Shown: positions 7,274 through 14,424 of the stretch, piece after piece
Layout of the letters: every line of letters begins with the position of its first letter
Numbering within the stretch: position 1 is the stretch's first letter
Assembly: GCA_050257395.1 (NCBI GenBank)
Contig: JBLMWU010000027.1
Coordinates: 1-31,798, forward strand
Direction of reading: 5' to 3'
DNA from: JAIRTY01 sp050257395
GTDB lineage: Bacteria > Actinomycetota > Actinomycetes > Streptosporangiales > Streptosporangiaceae
Length of the DNA: 31,798 bases
Notes under the pieces: generated by a model
Told to the model about the DNA's origin: nothing
Databases searched by the model: none
The model's input: only the letters and a program-made list of their open reading frames with translations
Translations under genes and position numbers: made by a program

Positions 7274-8248
7274 TCAGTGGGCAGGCAGGAACACCGTCAG
7301 CAGCAGCCAGACGACCGGGGCGGTGATCAGCAGCGAGTCGATCCGGTCCAGCACGCCGCCGTGGCCGGGCAGCATCGAGCCCATGTCCTTGATCTGCAGG
7401 TCGCGCTTGATCATGGACTCGGCGAGATCGCCCAGGGTGGCGGCGGCCAGCGCGGCCGCGCCGAGCAGGATGCCCTGCCAGACCGGGCCGTGCAGCAGCA
7501 GCCACATGGTCAGCCCGCCGGCCAGCAGACAGGCGGCCAGTGAGCCCGCGAACCCTTCCCAGGTCTTCTTCGGGCTGATCATCGGCGCCATGAGGTGGCG
7601 GCCGAACAGCACCCCGGTGGCGTACCCGCCGACGTCGCTGCAGATGGCGAGGATGAGGAAGACGACCGTCCGGCTGGGGCCGTCCTTGGGAGCCAGCATG
7701 AGTGCCACGAAGCAGGCCAGCAGCGGCACGTAGGCCAGGGCGAACACCCCGGCGGTGACGTCCCGCAGGTAGCCGGCGGCGCCGCCGGGCAGCCGCCAGG
7801 CCAGGATCGCCACCACGGTCAGCGCCAGACAGGCGGCGAGCGCCCGTTCCCCGTAGAAGTACGTCAGCCCGACCGCCGCGGCCCCGCCCACCGCGACCGG
7901 GATGAGCGGCAGCCGGATGCCCCGGGTGCCCAGGGCGCGGGCGAGTTCCCACAGCGCGATCCCGGCCACCGCCCCCATGTAGATGAGGAACGTGCCCTTG
8001 ACGGTGAACAGGGTCAGCAGGGCGAGCGCGCCCAGCGACAGGCCGACCGCCAGCGCCGCCGGCAGGTTGCGGCCGGCCCGCCGCTGCTTCGGCTCCTCCG
8101 CCTGGGCCGGCTGCTCTGCCTGGGCCGGCTGTTCCGCCTGGGCCGGCTGTTCCGCCTGGGGCGGCTGCACCGGCGCTGGCTGGCCGTGACCCGGGCGCGG
8201 GCCATCCGGCTCCCCGGGCCCGGCGATCTCCGGCACCTCCGTGGCCAA
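7274..8248 (-). CDS. cdsA: Phosphatidate cytidylyltransferase
   Basis: CdsA makes CDP-diacylglycerol from phosphatidate and CTP, the branch point of phospholipid synthesis, in the cell membrane. About 324 aa with several membrane helices, and the CDS signature near the C-terminus: SDVGGYATGVLFGRH, SPKKTWEGF, GDLAESMIKRDLQIKDMGSMLPGHGGVLDRIDSL. The first ~70 residues are a cytoplasmic low-complexity stretch with PAQAEQ repeats. The TTG at 8248 overlaps the frr stop (TGAGTTG) and has GAGG 6 bases upstream; a GTG at 8236 is the alternative. Its place directly after frr is the usual actinobacterial order. Confidence 0.93.
   Translation of the reverse strand: MATEVPEIAGPGEPDGPRPGHGQPAPVQPPQAEQPAQAEQPAQAEQPAQAEEPKQRRAGRNLPAALAVGLSLGALALLTLFTVKGTFLIYMGAVAGIALWELARALGTRGIRLPLIPVAVGGAAAVGLTYFYGERALAACLALTVVAILAWRLPGGAAGYLRDVTAGVFALAYVPLLACFVALMLAPKDGPSRTVVFLILAICSDVGGYATGVLFGRHLMAPMISPKKTWEGFAGSLAACLLAGGLTMWLLLHGPVWQGILLGAAALAAATLGDLAESMIKRDLQIKDMGSMLPGHGGVLDRIDSLLITAPVVWLLLTVFLPAH
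8100..8165 (-). repeat. 18-bp tandem repeats in the cdsA 5' coding region
   Basis: Three to four near-identical units (plus-strand GCCTGGGCCGGCTGTTCC) encode QAEQPA repeats ahead of the first membrane helix. Repeat number may vary between strains. Confidence 0.8.
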
Positions 8249-8249
8249 C

Positions 8250-8807
8250 TCAGACCTCGAGGAGTTCGGTTTCCTTGTGCTTGAGCAGGTCGTCCACCTG
8301 CCCCACATAGGTATGGGTGAGCTCTTCGAGTTCCCGCTCGGCCCGGTGCACCTCGTCCTCGCCCGCGTCGCCGCTCTTGATCATCTTGTCGAGGGTGTCC
8401 TTGGCGTGACGCCGGATGTTGCGGATCGACACCCGGCTGTCCTCGGCCTTGCCGCGGGCGATCTTGATGTACTCCCGGCGGCGCTCCTCGGAGAGCTCCG
8501 GCAGCACCACCCGGATGATCGTGCCGTCGCTGGCCGGGTTCACGCCGAGGTCGCTGTTGCGGATCGCCTTCTCGATCGCTGACACGGACGACTTGTCGAA
8601 GGGCTGGATCACGACCATCCGCGGCTCGGGGATGTGGAACGAGGCCAGCTGGTTCACTGGCGTCTGCGTGCCGTAGTACTCGGCTGTGATCTTGCTGAAC
8701 ATGGCGGGGTGCGCACGCCCGGTGCGGATGGCGGCGAACTCCTCTTTGGCGACCGTGACCGCCTTCTCCATCTTCTCCTCGGCCTCGAGGAGGGCTTCGT
8801 CAATCAC
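8250..8807 (-). CDS. frr: Ribosome recycling factor
   Basis: RRF splits post-termination ribosomes together with EF-G. The 185-aa length is standard, and the sequence follows the family throughout: MEKAVTVAKEEFAAIRTGRAHP in the first helix, PEPRMVVIQPFDKSSV in the beta domain, LPELSEERRREYIKIA and VSIRNIRRHAKDTL in the later helices. The GTG start at 8807 has GGGAG 7 bases upstream. It lies downstream of pyrH and touches cdsA, whose start overlaps its stop. Confidence 0.97.
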   Translation of the reverse strand: MIDEALLEAEEKMEKAVTVAKEEFAAIRTGRAHPAMFSKITAEYYGTQTPVNQLASFHIPEPRMVVIQPFDKSSVSAIEKAIRNSDLGVNPASDGTIIRVVLPELSEERRREYIKIARGKAEDSRVSIRNIRRHAKDTLDKMIKSGDAGEDEVHRAERELEELTHTYVGQVDDLLKHKETELLEV

Positions 8808-8867
8808 TGAGTGCTCCCATGCCTTGGGTGCCTGTCTGGCTGCGCGCGCCTGCCGGTCCTCATGCGG

Positions 8868-9683
8868 TCAGGCCTCCCCAGGCCGGCACACCAGCGTCCC
8901 GATCCTTTCACCGCGGACCGCACGCACGACGTTACCTTCGCCCATGAGATCGAACACCACGATGGGCAGCCCGTTGTCCATGCACAGGCTGACCGCGGTG
9001 GCGTCCATCACCTTCAGCTCGCGGTGCAGCACCTCCGCGTAGTCCAGCTGGTGGAACATGGTCGCGTCCGGCTCCTTGCGCGGGTCGGCGTCGTACACGC
9101 CGTCCACCAGGGTGCCCTTCAGCACCGCCTCTGCGCCGATCTCCAGCGCGCGCTGGGCCGCGCAGGTGTCGGTGGAGAAGAACGGCGCGCCCAGGCCCGC
9201 CCCGAAGATGACCACCCGGCCCTTTTCCAGGTGCCGGATGGCCCGCCGCGGGATGTAGGGCTCGGCCACCTGGCCCATGGTGATCGCGGTCTGCACCCGC
9301 GTCTCCACGCCCAGGTTCTCCAGCACGTCCTGCAGGGCGAGGCAGTTGATGACGGTGCCCAGCATGCCCATGTAGTCGGCCCGGGCCCGGTCGATGCCGC
9401 TCTCGGCGAGCTGCCGGCCGCGGAACATGTTGCCGCCGCCGCACACGGCCGCGACCTGGACCCCCTCCCTGACCGTGGCGAGGATCTCCTGGGCGATGTG
9501 GTACACCACATCCGGCGAGATGCCGAGCGGCTCCTTGCCGGAGAAGGCCTCACCGGAGAGCTTGACCACCACCCGCTGCCAGCGGGGGTGGGCGCTCCCG
9601 GGGCCCGAATCCGGCGCGTTCTGGACGGAAGTGGCCCTGGCCGCGGCTGCCGCGCCGCCTCCCTGCTCGGCGCTGTCAGGCAC
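8868..9683 (-). CDS. pyrH: Uridylate (UMP) kinase
   Basis: PyrH phosphorylates UMP to UDP in pyrimidine nucleotide synthesis. 271 aa of the amino-acid-kinase fold, with VVVKLSGEAFSG (about 38-49), CGGGNMFRGRQ, FSTDTCAAQRALEIGAEAVLKGT and VDGVYDADPRK. The first ~33 residues (Ala-rich) precede the conserved start. The GTG at 9683 is backed by AGGAGG 7 bases before it; a start nearer the conserved core lacks a ribosome site. It follows tsf across two strong hairpins. Confidence 0.96.
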   Translation of the reverse strand: MPDSAEQGGGAAAAARATSVQNAPDSGPGSAHPRWQRVVVKLSGEAFSGKEPLGISPDVVYHIAQEILATVREGVQVAAVCGGGNMFRGRQLAESGIDRARADYMGMLGTVINCLALQDVLENLGVETRVQTAITMGQVAEPYIPRRAIRHLEKGRVVIFGAGLGAPFFSTDTCAAQRALEIGAEAVLKGTLVDGVYDADPRKEPDATMFHQLDYAEVLHRELKVMDATAVSLCMDNGLPIVVFDLMGEGNVVRAVRGERIGTLVCRPGEA

Positions 9684-9706
9684 AGGGCCCCCTCCTGTCG
9701 CTCAGT

Positions 9707-9726
9707 TCCGCGCCCGCGGGCGCGGA
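9707..9726 (-). terminator. Second hairpin of the tsf-pyrH gap
   Basis: A perfect 20-base palindrome, TCCGCGCCCGCGGGCGCGGA, about 10 bases from the pyrH ribosome site. It could attenuate pyrH transcription or hide its ribosome site. Confidence 0.5.
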
Positions 9727-9732
9727 GTCCAT

Positions 9733-9759
9733 GCCGGGCCGCGCGGCGCGCGGCCCGGC
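9733..9759 (-). terminator. Hairpin after tsf
   Basis: GCCGGGCCGCGC and GCGCGGCCCGGC form a perfect 12-bp stem with a 3-base loop, 16 bases past the tsf stop. No U-tract. Confidence 0.6.
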
Positions 9760-9775
9760 CTTCACCGGCAGGGCG

Positions 9776-10645
9776 TCAGCCAGCCTGGCCCACCTGGAAC
9801 CGGGCGAAACCACGCACCGTAACCCCATTGTCGCCGAGCAGCTGCTTGATGCTCTTCTTCGGGTCCTTGACGAACGCCTGCTCCGTCAGGACGACCTCCT
9901 TGAAGAAGGCGTTCAGCCGGCCCTCGACGATCTTGGGGACGGCCTGCTCCGGCTTGCCCTCGTCGCGGGTGATCTGCTCGGCGATGCCGCGCTCCTTGGC
10001 CACCACGTCCGCGGGCACCTCGTCCCGGGTGACGTACTGCGGCCGCATCGCGGCGATCTGCTGGGCGACGTCCTTGCCCACGTCCTGGGCCACGGCGTCG
10101 TCGGCGGGCCGGTCGCTGGCCACCCCGGCCAGCTGGAGCAGCACGCCCACCGTGGGCGGGAGCGCCCGGTCGCTGCGGTGCAGGTAGGTGGTGACGAAGC
10201 CGCCTTCGAGCAGGGCGTACCGGCCCAGCTCCAGCTTCTCCTTGAGCGAGGCGCCGGCCTCGTCGATCGCCGCCTGCACGGTGATGCCGGGGCGGACCTC
10301 CAGGCCCAGCAGGGCCAGCCGGTCAACGGGCCGGTGCTCCAGCGCGGCGGTGGCGATCTCGGCGGCGACCGCCTGGAACTGGTCGGTCTTGGCCACGAAG
10401 TCCGTCTCGCAGTTCAGCTCGACCAGCACACCCAGCTCGTCGCCTTCGAGCAGCGAGGTGACCAGGCCGTTGGCCGCGGTCCGGGACGCCCGCTTGCTCA
10501 CGTCCTTCGCGCCCTTGAGGCGGAGGATCTCGACCGCTGCGTCGAAGTCCCCGTCCGCCTCCTCCAGGGCCTTCTTGCAGTCCATCATGCCCGCGGCCGT
10601 CAGGTCGCGGAGCCGCTTCACGTCTGCGGCGGTGAAGTTCGCCAT
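9776..10645 (-). CDS. tsf: Translation elongation factor Ts
   Basis: EF-Ts exchanges GDP for GTP on EF-Tu. 289 aa starting MANFTAADVKRLRDLTAAGMM, with the UBA-like N-terminal domain, the core TDFVAKTDQF motif near residue 81 and the C-terminal PKKSIKQLLGDNGVTVRGFARFQVGQ. The ATG at 10645 is fixed by homology; the frame stays open upstream, but that sequence is intergenic. It lies 145 bases after rpsB, the universal order. Confidence 0.97.
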   Translation of the reverse strand: MANFTAADVKRLRDLTAAGMMDCKKALEEADGDFDAAVEILRLKGAKDVSKRASRTAANGLVTSLLEGDELGVLVELNCETDFVAKTDQFQAVAAEIATAALEHRPVDRLALLGLEVRPGITVQAAIDEAGASLKEKLELGRYALLEGGFVTTYLHRSDRALPPTVGVLLQLAGVASDRPADDAVAQDVGKDVAQQIAAMRPQYVTRDEVPADVVAKERGIAEQITRDEGKPEQAVPKIVEGRLNAFFKEVVLTEQAFVKDPKKSIKQLLGDNGVTVRGFARFQVGQAG

Positions 10646-10790
10646 AGCCTCTACTTTCGTTCTCTGTCCGGGCCGGCCGCTGTCCTGCCCGGCCCGGCTG
10701 CCGGGGCCCGCGGTAGCCGGGCCCTGGCGAGCGGGCCCGGCCGGCGGGGGCCTGCCGGGGGCCGGGCAGTACCGGCCCTGGGTTGTCTGG

Positions 10791-11804
10791 TCAGGAACCG
10801 CTCGCGGCGTCTGCCTCACCGGGGGCCGGCGCTTCCTCGGCGCTGGCTTCCGGCGCGGCGGCGGCTGCCTCCGGCTCAGCGGCTGCCTCCGGCTCAGCGG
10901 CGGCTGCCTCCGGCTCAGCAACTGCCTCTGGCGCGGCGGCGGTGTCCGCCGCAGCGGCCTCGGCCGGAGCACCGGCCTGCGCCTCGGGGGCCTTGCCGTT
11001 GGCGGTGCTGTGCTCGAGCAGCTCGCGCTCCCACTCGGCCAGCGGCTCCTCGGCGCCGAGCTCGCCGGTCGCGGCGGCACCGGCCGGCTTCTCCTCGCCG
11101 TTGCCCGCGCTGGACCGGGCGATCAGTCCGTCGGCGACCGCGTCGGCCACCACCCGGGTCAGCAGGGACACGCTGCGGATCGCGTCGTCGTTACCGGGGA
11201 TCGGGTAGGTGACCTCGTCCGGGTCGCAGTTGGTGTCCAGGATGGCCACCACCGGGATGCCGAGCTTGCGTGCCTCGCTGACGGCGATGTGCTCCTTCTT
11301 GGTGTCCACCACCCAGACCGCGCTCGGCACCCGGGCCATGTCCCGGATCCCGCCGAGCGAGCGCTCCAGCTTGTCCTTCTCCCGGCGCAGCCCCAGCAGC
11401 TCCTTCTTGGTCATGCCGGAGCCGGCCACGTCGTCGAAGTCGATCTCCTCCAGCTCCTTGAGCCGCTGGAGCCGCTTGTAGACGGTGGAGAAGTTGGTCA
11501 GCATGCCGCCGAGCCAGCGCTGGTTCACGAACGGCATGCCCACCCGGCGGGCCTGCTCGGCGATGGCTTCCTGCGCCTGCTTCTTGGTCCCGACGTACAG
11601 GATGGTGCCGCCGTGGGCGACCGTCTCCTTGATGAACTCGTACGCGTTGTCGATGAAGTCGAGCGACTGCTGCAGGTCGATGATGTAGATGCCGTTGCGT
11701 TCCGCGAAGATGAAACGCTTCATCTTCGGGTTCCACCGCCGGGTCTGGTGCCCGAAGTGGACACCGCTCTCCAGCAACTGCCGCATGGTGACGACCGGGG
11801 CCAT
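10791..11804 (-). CDS. rpsB: Small ribosomal subunit protein S2 with Ala/Glu/Pro tail
   Basis: Residues 1-235 are a normal S2 (TMRQLLESGVHFGHQTRRWNP, RWLGGMLTNF, AVWVVDTKKEHIAVSEA, NCDPDEVTYPIPGNDDA). The protein then runs on to 337 aa; the last ~70 residues are almost only Ala, Glu and Pro, in repeats such as AEPEAAA. The ATG at 11804 matches the family start and has GGAAGGGG about 9 bases upstream. It starts the rpsB-tsf unit with a leader of up to 250 bases. Confidence 0.97.
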   Translation of the reverse strand: MAPVVTMRQLLESGVHFGHQTRRWNPKMKRFIFAERNGIYIIDLQQSLDFIDNAYEFIKETVAHGGTILYVGTKKQAQEAIAEQARRVGMPFVNQRWLGGMLTNFSTVYKRLQRLKELEEIDFDDVAGSGMTKKELLGLRREKDKLERSLGGIRDMARVPSAVWVVDTKKEHIAVSEARKLGIPVVAILDTNCDPDEVTYPIPGNDDAIRSVSLLTRVVADAVADGLIARSSAGNGEEKPAGAAATGELGAEEPLAEWERELLEHSTANGKAPEAQAGAPAEAAAADTAAAPEAVAEPEAAAAEPEAAAEPEAAAAAPEASAEEAPAPGEADAASGS

Positions 11805-12024
11805 GAGCTGGTCCCCTTCCTGCTCGTGTGCCCGGCTGCGAGGCGGGGCACGCTCGGTTTGTCCTGGCGCCCGTACGCCCTCGCCGCGGCTCGGAGCCGC
11901 GGACCGGTGAGGCGCGCACCGCCGGGACCTGTGGCCCGTGAGAGCTGTGCCCGGCGGCAGGCAGACGCGCGAATTTGGCGGCGCAAGGCACGCGGGAACC
12001 CGCGCAGCTGGCGCTGCCGGTGCA

Positions 12025-12030
12025 AGTCTA
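12025..12030 (-). promoter_or_regulatory. Candidate -10 for rpsB
   Basis: TAGACT on the minus strand lies about 220 bases before the rpsB start, in the gap between xerC and rpsB. No convincing -35 accompanies it. The 200-base leader that would result is GC-rich; no known S2 leader fold could be recognised by eye. Confidence 0.25.
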
Positions 12031-12069
12031 CCGCGCCCGCGGGGCGGCCAGCGGACTCAGCGGGCGGGC

Positions 12070-13095
12070 TCAGGCACGGGGATGCGCCTGGCGGAAGGCC
12101 GATTCCAGCCGCTCCACCGAGATGTGGGTGTAGATCTGCGTGCTCGCCAGCGACGCGTGGCCCAGGATCTCCTGCACGCTGCGCAGGTCGGCGCCGCCTT
12201 CGAGCAGGTGGGTGGCGGCCGCGTGGCGGAGCCCGTGCGGCCCGGTGTCCGGGGCGCCGGGCACGGCGGCGACCCTGGCGTGCACCACCCGCCGGGCTGT
12301 CCGCGGATCGAGCCGCCCGCCGCGGGCGCCCAGGAACAGGGCTGGCCCGCTGCGGGGGACCGCAAGGCGCGGCCTGCCCGTTGCCGACCAGGCGGCCACC
12401 GCCCGGAGCGCGGGGACGCCCACCGGGACCACCCGTTCCTTGCCGCCCTTGCCGAACACCCGGACCGTGTGCCTGCCGCCGTCGAGGTCCCCGGTGTCGA
12501 GGCCGCACAGCTCGCTGACCCGGATGCCGGTGGCGTAGAGCAGCTCCATGATGGCGGTGTCGCGGATGACGATCGCTTCGGCCCGCAGCCGCTCTGCCTC
12601 GGTCAGGCCGCGTCCCGCCGGGCCGCCTGGCCCGCCGGCCTCGCCTGACCCGCCCGGCCCTGGCCTGGCCGCCGCCAGGATGGCCGCGACCTGGTCCTGG
12701 CGCGGGACCTCAGGCAGACGCCGGCGGGCCTTGGGCGTGCCCAGCAGCGGGCCGGGGTCGCTGCCCAGCCACCCGCGCGCGTGGGCGAACGCGGTGAACG
12801 TCCGGGCGGCCGCCGCCCGCCGGGCCAGCGTGGCCCGGGCGTGCCCGCTGGTGTGCTGGCCGGCCAGCCAGGCCCGCAGCCGGGTGATGTCCAGCGCGCC
12901 GAGGCTGGTGACCCCGGCGGCGGCCAGGTGGCTGAGCAGGGAGGCGGTGTCCCCGAGGTAGGCGCGGACGGTGTGCGGGGACAGGCCCCGCTCGGCGGCC
13001 AGGTGCCGGCCGAACGCCGCCAGCACCGCCGCGAGTTCCGGTGGCAGTGCCTCGGCATCCTCGGCCGGGCCAGATGCTGCCGCACGCGTCACCAT
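12070..13095 (-). CDS. xerC: Tyrosine recombinase XerC
   Basis: XerC cuts and rejoins dif sites with XerD to resolve chromosome dimers. 341 aa, with a SAM-like N-terminal DNA-binding domain (about 18-110) and a catalytic domain carrying Arg192 (TGIRVSEL), Lys216 (GKGGKER), His287 and Arg290 (HGLRHAAATH), His313 (LGHAS) and the nucleophile Tyr322 (TQIYTHIS); all six catalytic positions are present. A Gly/Pro-rich insert (about 145-163) lies at the domain join. Position next to rpsB is normal for actinobacteria, which supports XerC rather than a phage integrase. The ATG at 13095 is followed at once by GTG, and ribosome-site signals do not separate them. Confidence 0.92.
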   Translation of the reverse strand: MVTRAAASGPAEDAEALPPELAAVLAAFGRHLAAERGLSPHTVRAYLGDTASLLSHLAAAGVTSLGALDITRLRAWLAGQHTSGHARATLARRAAAARTFTAFAHARGWLGSDPGPLLGTPKARRRLPEVPRQDQVAAILAAARPGPGGSGEAGGPGGPAGRGLTEAERLRAEAIVIRDTAIMELLYATGIRVSELCGLDTGDLDGGRHTVRVFGKGGKERVVPVGVPALRAVAAWSATGRPRLAVPRSGPALFLGARGGRLDPRTARRVVHARVAAVPGAPDTGPHGLRHAAATHLLEGGADLRSVQEILGHASLASTQIYTHISVERLESAFRQAHPRA

Positions 13096-13126
13096 GGGCC
13101 CAGTGTGAGGCAGACGCAAGCCTGCC

Positions 13127-13345
13127 TCAAGCAGGCCTGTAACGGCCTGTCATATGCCGGAGTTCGTCTTCGCACGCGATTTTGCGGCGTACTTCGTGCT
13201 CGCCGGGGCCGCCGACCAGGACTCCATCGCTGCGGCGCTTGGCGAGGATGGTCCGCTCGCGTGGACCGCCGCTGACGGTGACCCAGGTGGCGGTGAAGAA
13301 CCAGTGCGGAAAGTCAGCTCGGAGGGAGTCGAGGTCTGCGGGCAT
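13127..13345 (-). CDS. Small conserved actinobacterial protein (72 aa), unknown function
   Basis: The start MPADLDSLRADFPHWFF followed by a short beta-rich segment (ATWVTVSGGPRERTILAKR) and an acidic-basic C-terminus resembles small proteins common in streptomycetes and relatives, often encoded next to GntR or XRE regulators. No function is known to me. A -10 box TAGTAT ends 7 bases before the ATG, so it is probably leaderless. It diverges from the GntR gene at 13427 across a perfect palindrome, which suggests the two form one regulatory unit. Confidence 0.7.
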   Translation of the reverse strand: MPADLDSLRADFPHWFFTATWVTVSGGPRERTILAKRRSDGVLVGGPGEHEVRRKIACEDELRHMTGRYRPA

Positions 13346-13352
13346 GCTCCAG

Positions 13353-13358
13353 ATACTA
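13353..13358 (-). promoter_or_regulatory. -10 element of the 72-aa gene
   Basis: TAGTAT on the minus strand, 7 bases before the start codon and directly abutting the palindrome at 13359-13374, which would fill the -10/-35 spacer. Confidence 0.5.
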
Positions 13359-13374
13359 CCTAGGTATACCTAGG
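13359..13374. promoter_or_regulatory. Perfect 16-bp palindrome, likely GntR operator
   Basis: CCTAGGTATACCTAGG reads the same on both strands and lies between two divergent genes, one of them a GntR regulator. Related half sites GCCTATG (13378-13384) and GCCTAGA (13398-13404) continue toward the regulator gene. AT-rich compared with its surroundings. Confidence 0.65.
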
Positions 13375-13414
13375 TTTGCCTATGGCGGCCTGAGAATGCC
13401 TAGACCAGCCGGTT

Positions 13415-13420
13415 TACCTT
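13415..13420 (+). promoter_or_regulatory. -10 element of the GntR gene
   Basis: TACCTT ends 6 bases before the GTG at 13427; no ribosome site is present, consistent with a leaderless mRNA. Confidence 0.4.
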
Positions 13421-13426
13421 GATCGG

Positions 13427-13669
13427 GTGGAGCAGATTGATCACGATGCGGGAGAGCCGGTCTGGAGTCAGCTCGCGGCGATCCTGCGGGGCCAGATCGA
13501 GCGCGGGGACATCCCGCCCGGCAAGCTGTTGCCCTCCACGCGGATGCTGATGCAGACCTACGGGGTGGCCGACGGCACCGTGAAACGGGCCATCAACAAA
13601 CTGCGCGAAGAAGGGCTGGTCAAGTCTGTCCCGGGGCGGGGCGTCTACGTGAGCGACGAGCGAAAGTAG
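13427..13669 (+). CDS. GntR-family regulator, DNA-binding domain only
   Basis: 80 aa, consisting of a single winged helix-turn-helix: PVWSQLAAILRGQIERGDIPPGKLLPSTRMLMQTYGVADGTVKRAINKLREEGLVKSVPGRGVYV is the full GntR domain in order (recognition helix about 46-62, wing at the C-terminus). Usual GntR proteins add a 150-residue effector domain; this one ends with the wing, like the compact GntR proteins often found in actinobacteria. It probably dimerises and may repress itself and the divergent 72-aa gene through the palindrome. GTG start, leaderless. Confidence 0.88.
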   Translation: MEQIDHDAGEPVWSQLAAILRGQIERGDIPPGKLLPSTRMLMQTYGVADGTVKRAINKLREEGLVKSVPGRGVYVSDERK

Positions 13670-13791
13670 CGGCGCGATCCCGGCAGCCGACCACGCAATG
13701 AGTCACACCCACAGGATGACGTTCGCCGCTCGCGTCGTTCAGATAGCAGCCCCCTGGTTGCGGGGCCTGTCGCAGAGTTCTGGCTGGCCAG

Positions 13792-14424
13792 TCAGCGGGC
13801 GACGACGGCGAGCCGGGCGGCGAATGCGAGGAACGCCGTACCAGCGACCCGGTCCATCCAGCGCCGCACAACTGGCCGCCGCAGCGACCTGTCCAGCCGC
13901 CCGGCCAGCACCGCGATCACCGCGAACCAGGTCATGCTCTCGGCCACGTGGATGGCCGCCAGCAGCAGGCCGGCGCCGAGCACTGCTGCTCCCACAGTGA
14001 TGAACTGCGGCAGCAGCGAGAGGTAGAAGACACCGATCTTAGGGTTGGCGGCGTTGGTGATCACGCCCTGCAGATAGCAGCGGCCCAGTCGGCGGCTGTC
14101 ACGCCCCGGCTCAGCGGGCTGCCCATCAGCCCGCCGCCACCGGGGGCGGTGGCCGAGGATCAGGCGGGTGCCGAGGAACCCGAGGTAGGCCGCACCGGCC
14201 CAGCGCAGCGCCGTGTAGAGCAGCGGCGCGGCGGTGAGCAGGGCGGTCAGCCCGAACGCCGCCGCGCAGCCCCAGCCCGCCAGCGCGGTGCAGACACCGA
14301 GCCCGGCCGCGATCGCCCCGGCGCGGCCGCGGCTGACCGCCGTCCGCAGCACCAGCAGGGCGTCCGGCCCGGGCGTGAGGGTGAGCAGCGCGGCGGCGCC
14401 CGCGAAGCTGGCGAACGGGCTCAC
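13792..14424 (-). CDS. LysE/RhtB-family amino-acid exporter
   Basis: 210 aa with about six membrane helices. The first helix ends in the family motif LTPGPDALLVLRTA, and the ITNAANPKIGVFYLSLLPQF segment near residue 125 is the second conserved block. Members export lysine, threonine, homoserine lactone or other amino acids; the substrate cannot be read from sequence. The GTG start overlaps the glmS stop by 4 bases (GTGA), so it is translationally coupled to glmS. Pairing of an amino-acid exporter with glutamine-consuming GlmS is noted but no functional link is proven. Confidence 0.88.
   Translation of the reverse strand: MSPFASFAGAAALLTLTPGPDALLVLRTAVSRGRAGAIAAGLGVCTALAGWGCAAAFGLTALLTAAPLLYTALRWAGAAYLGFLGTRLILGHRPRWRRADGQPAEPGRDSRRLGRCYLQGVITNAANPKIGVFYLSLLPQFITVGAAVLGAGLLLAAIHVAESMTWFAVIAVLAGRLDRSLRRPVVRRWMDRVAGTAFLAFAARLAVVAR

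Noticed and set aside
8100..8165. Short tandem repeats taken as a CRISPR array
   Set aside because: Units are contiguous, lack spacers and keep the cdsA reading frame.
10188..12518. 776-residue plus-strand frame antisense to tsf, rpsB and xerC
   Set aside because: Three conserved genes on the minus strand explain the DNA; the frame shows no domain.
12070..13095. Tyrosine recombinase as a phage or island integrase
   Set aside because: Length, motifs and the neighbour rpsB match chromosomal XerC; no tRNA or att-like direct repeats flank it.
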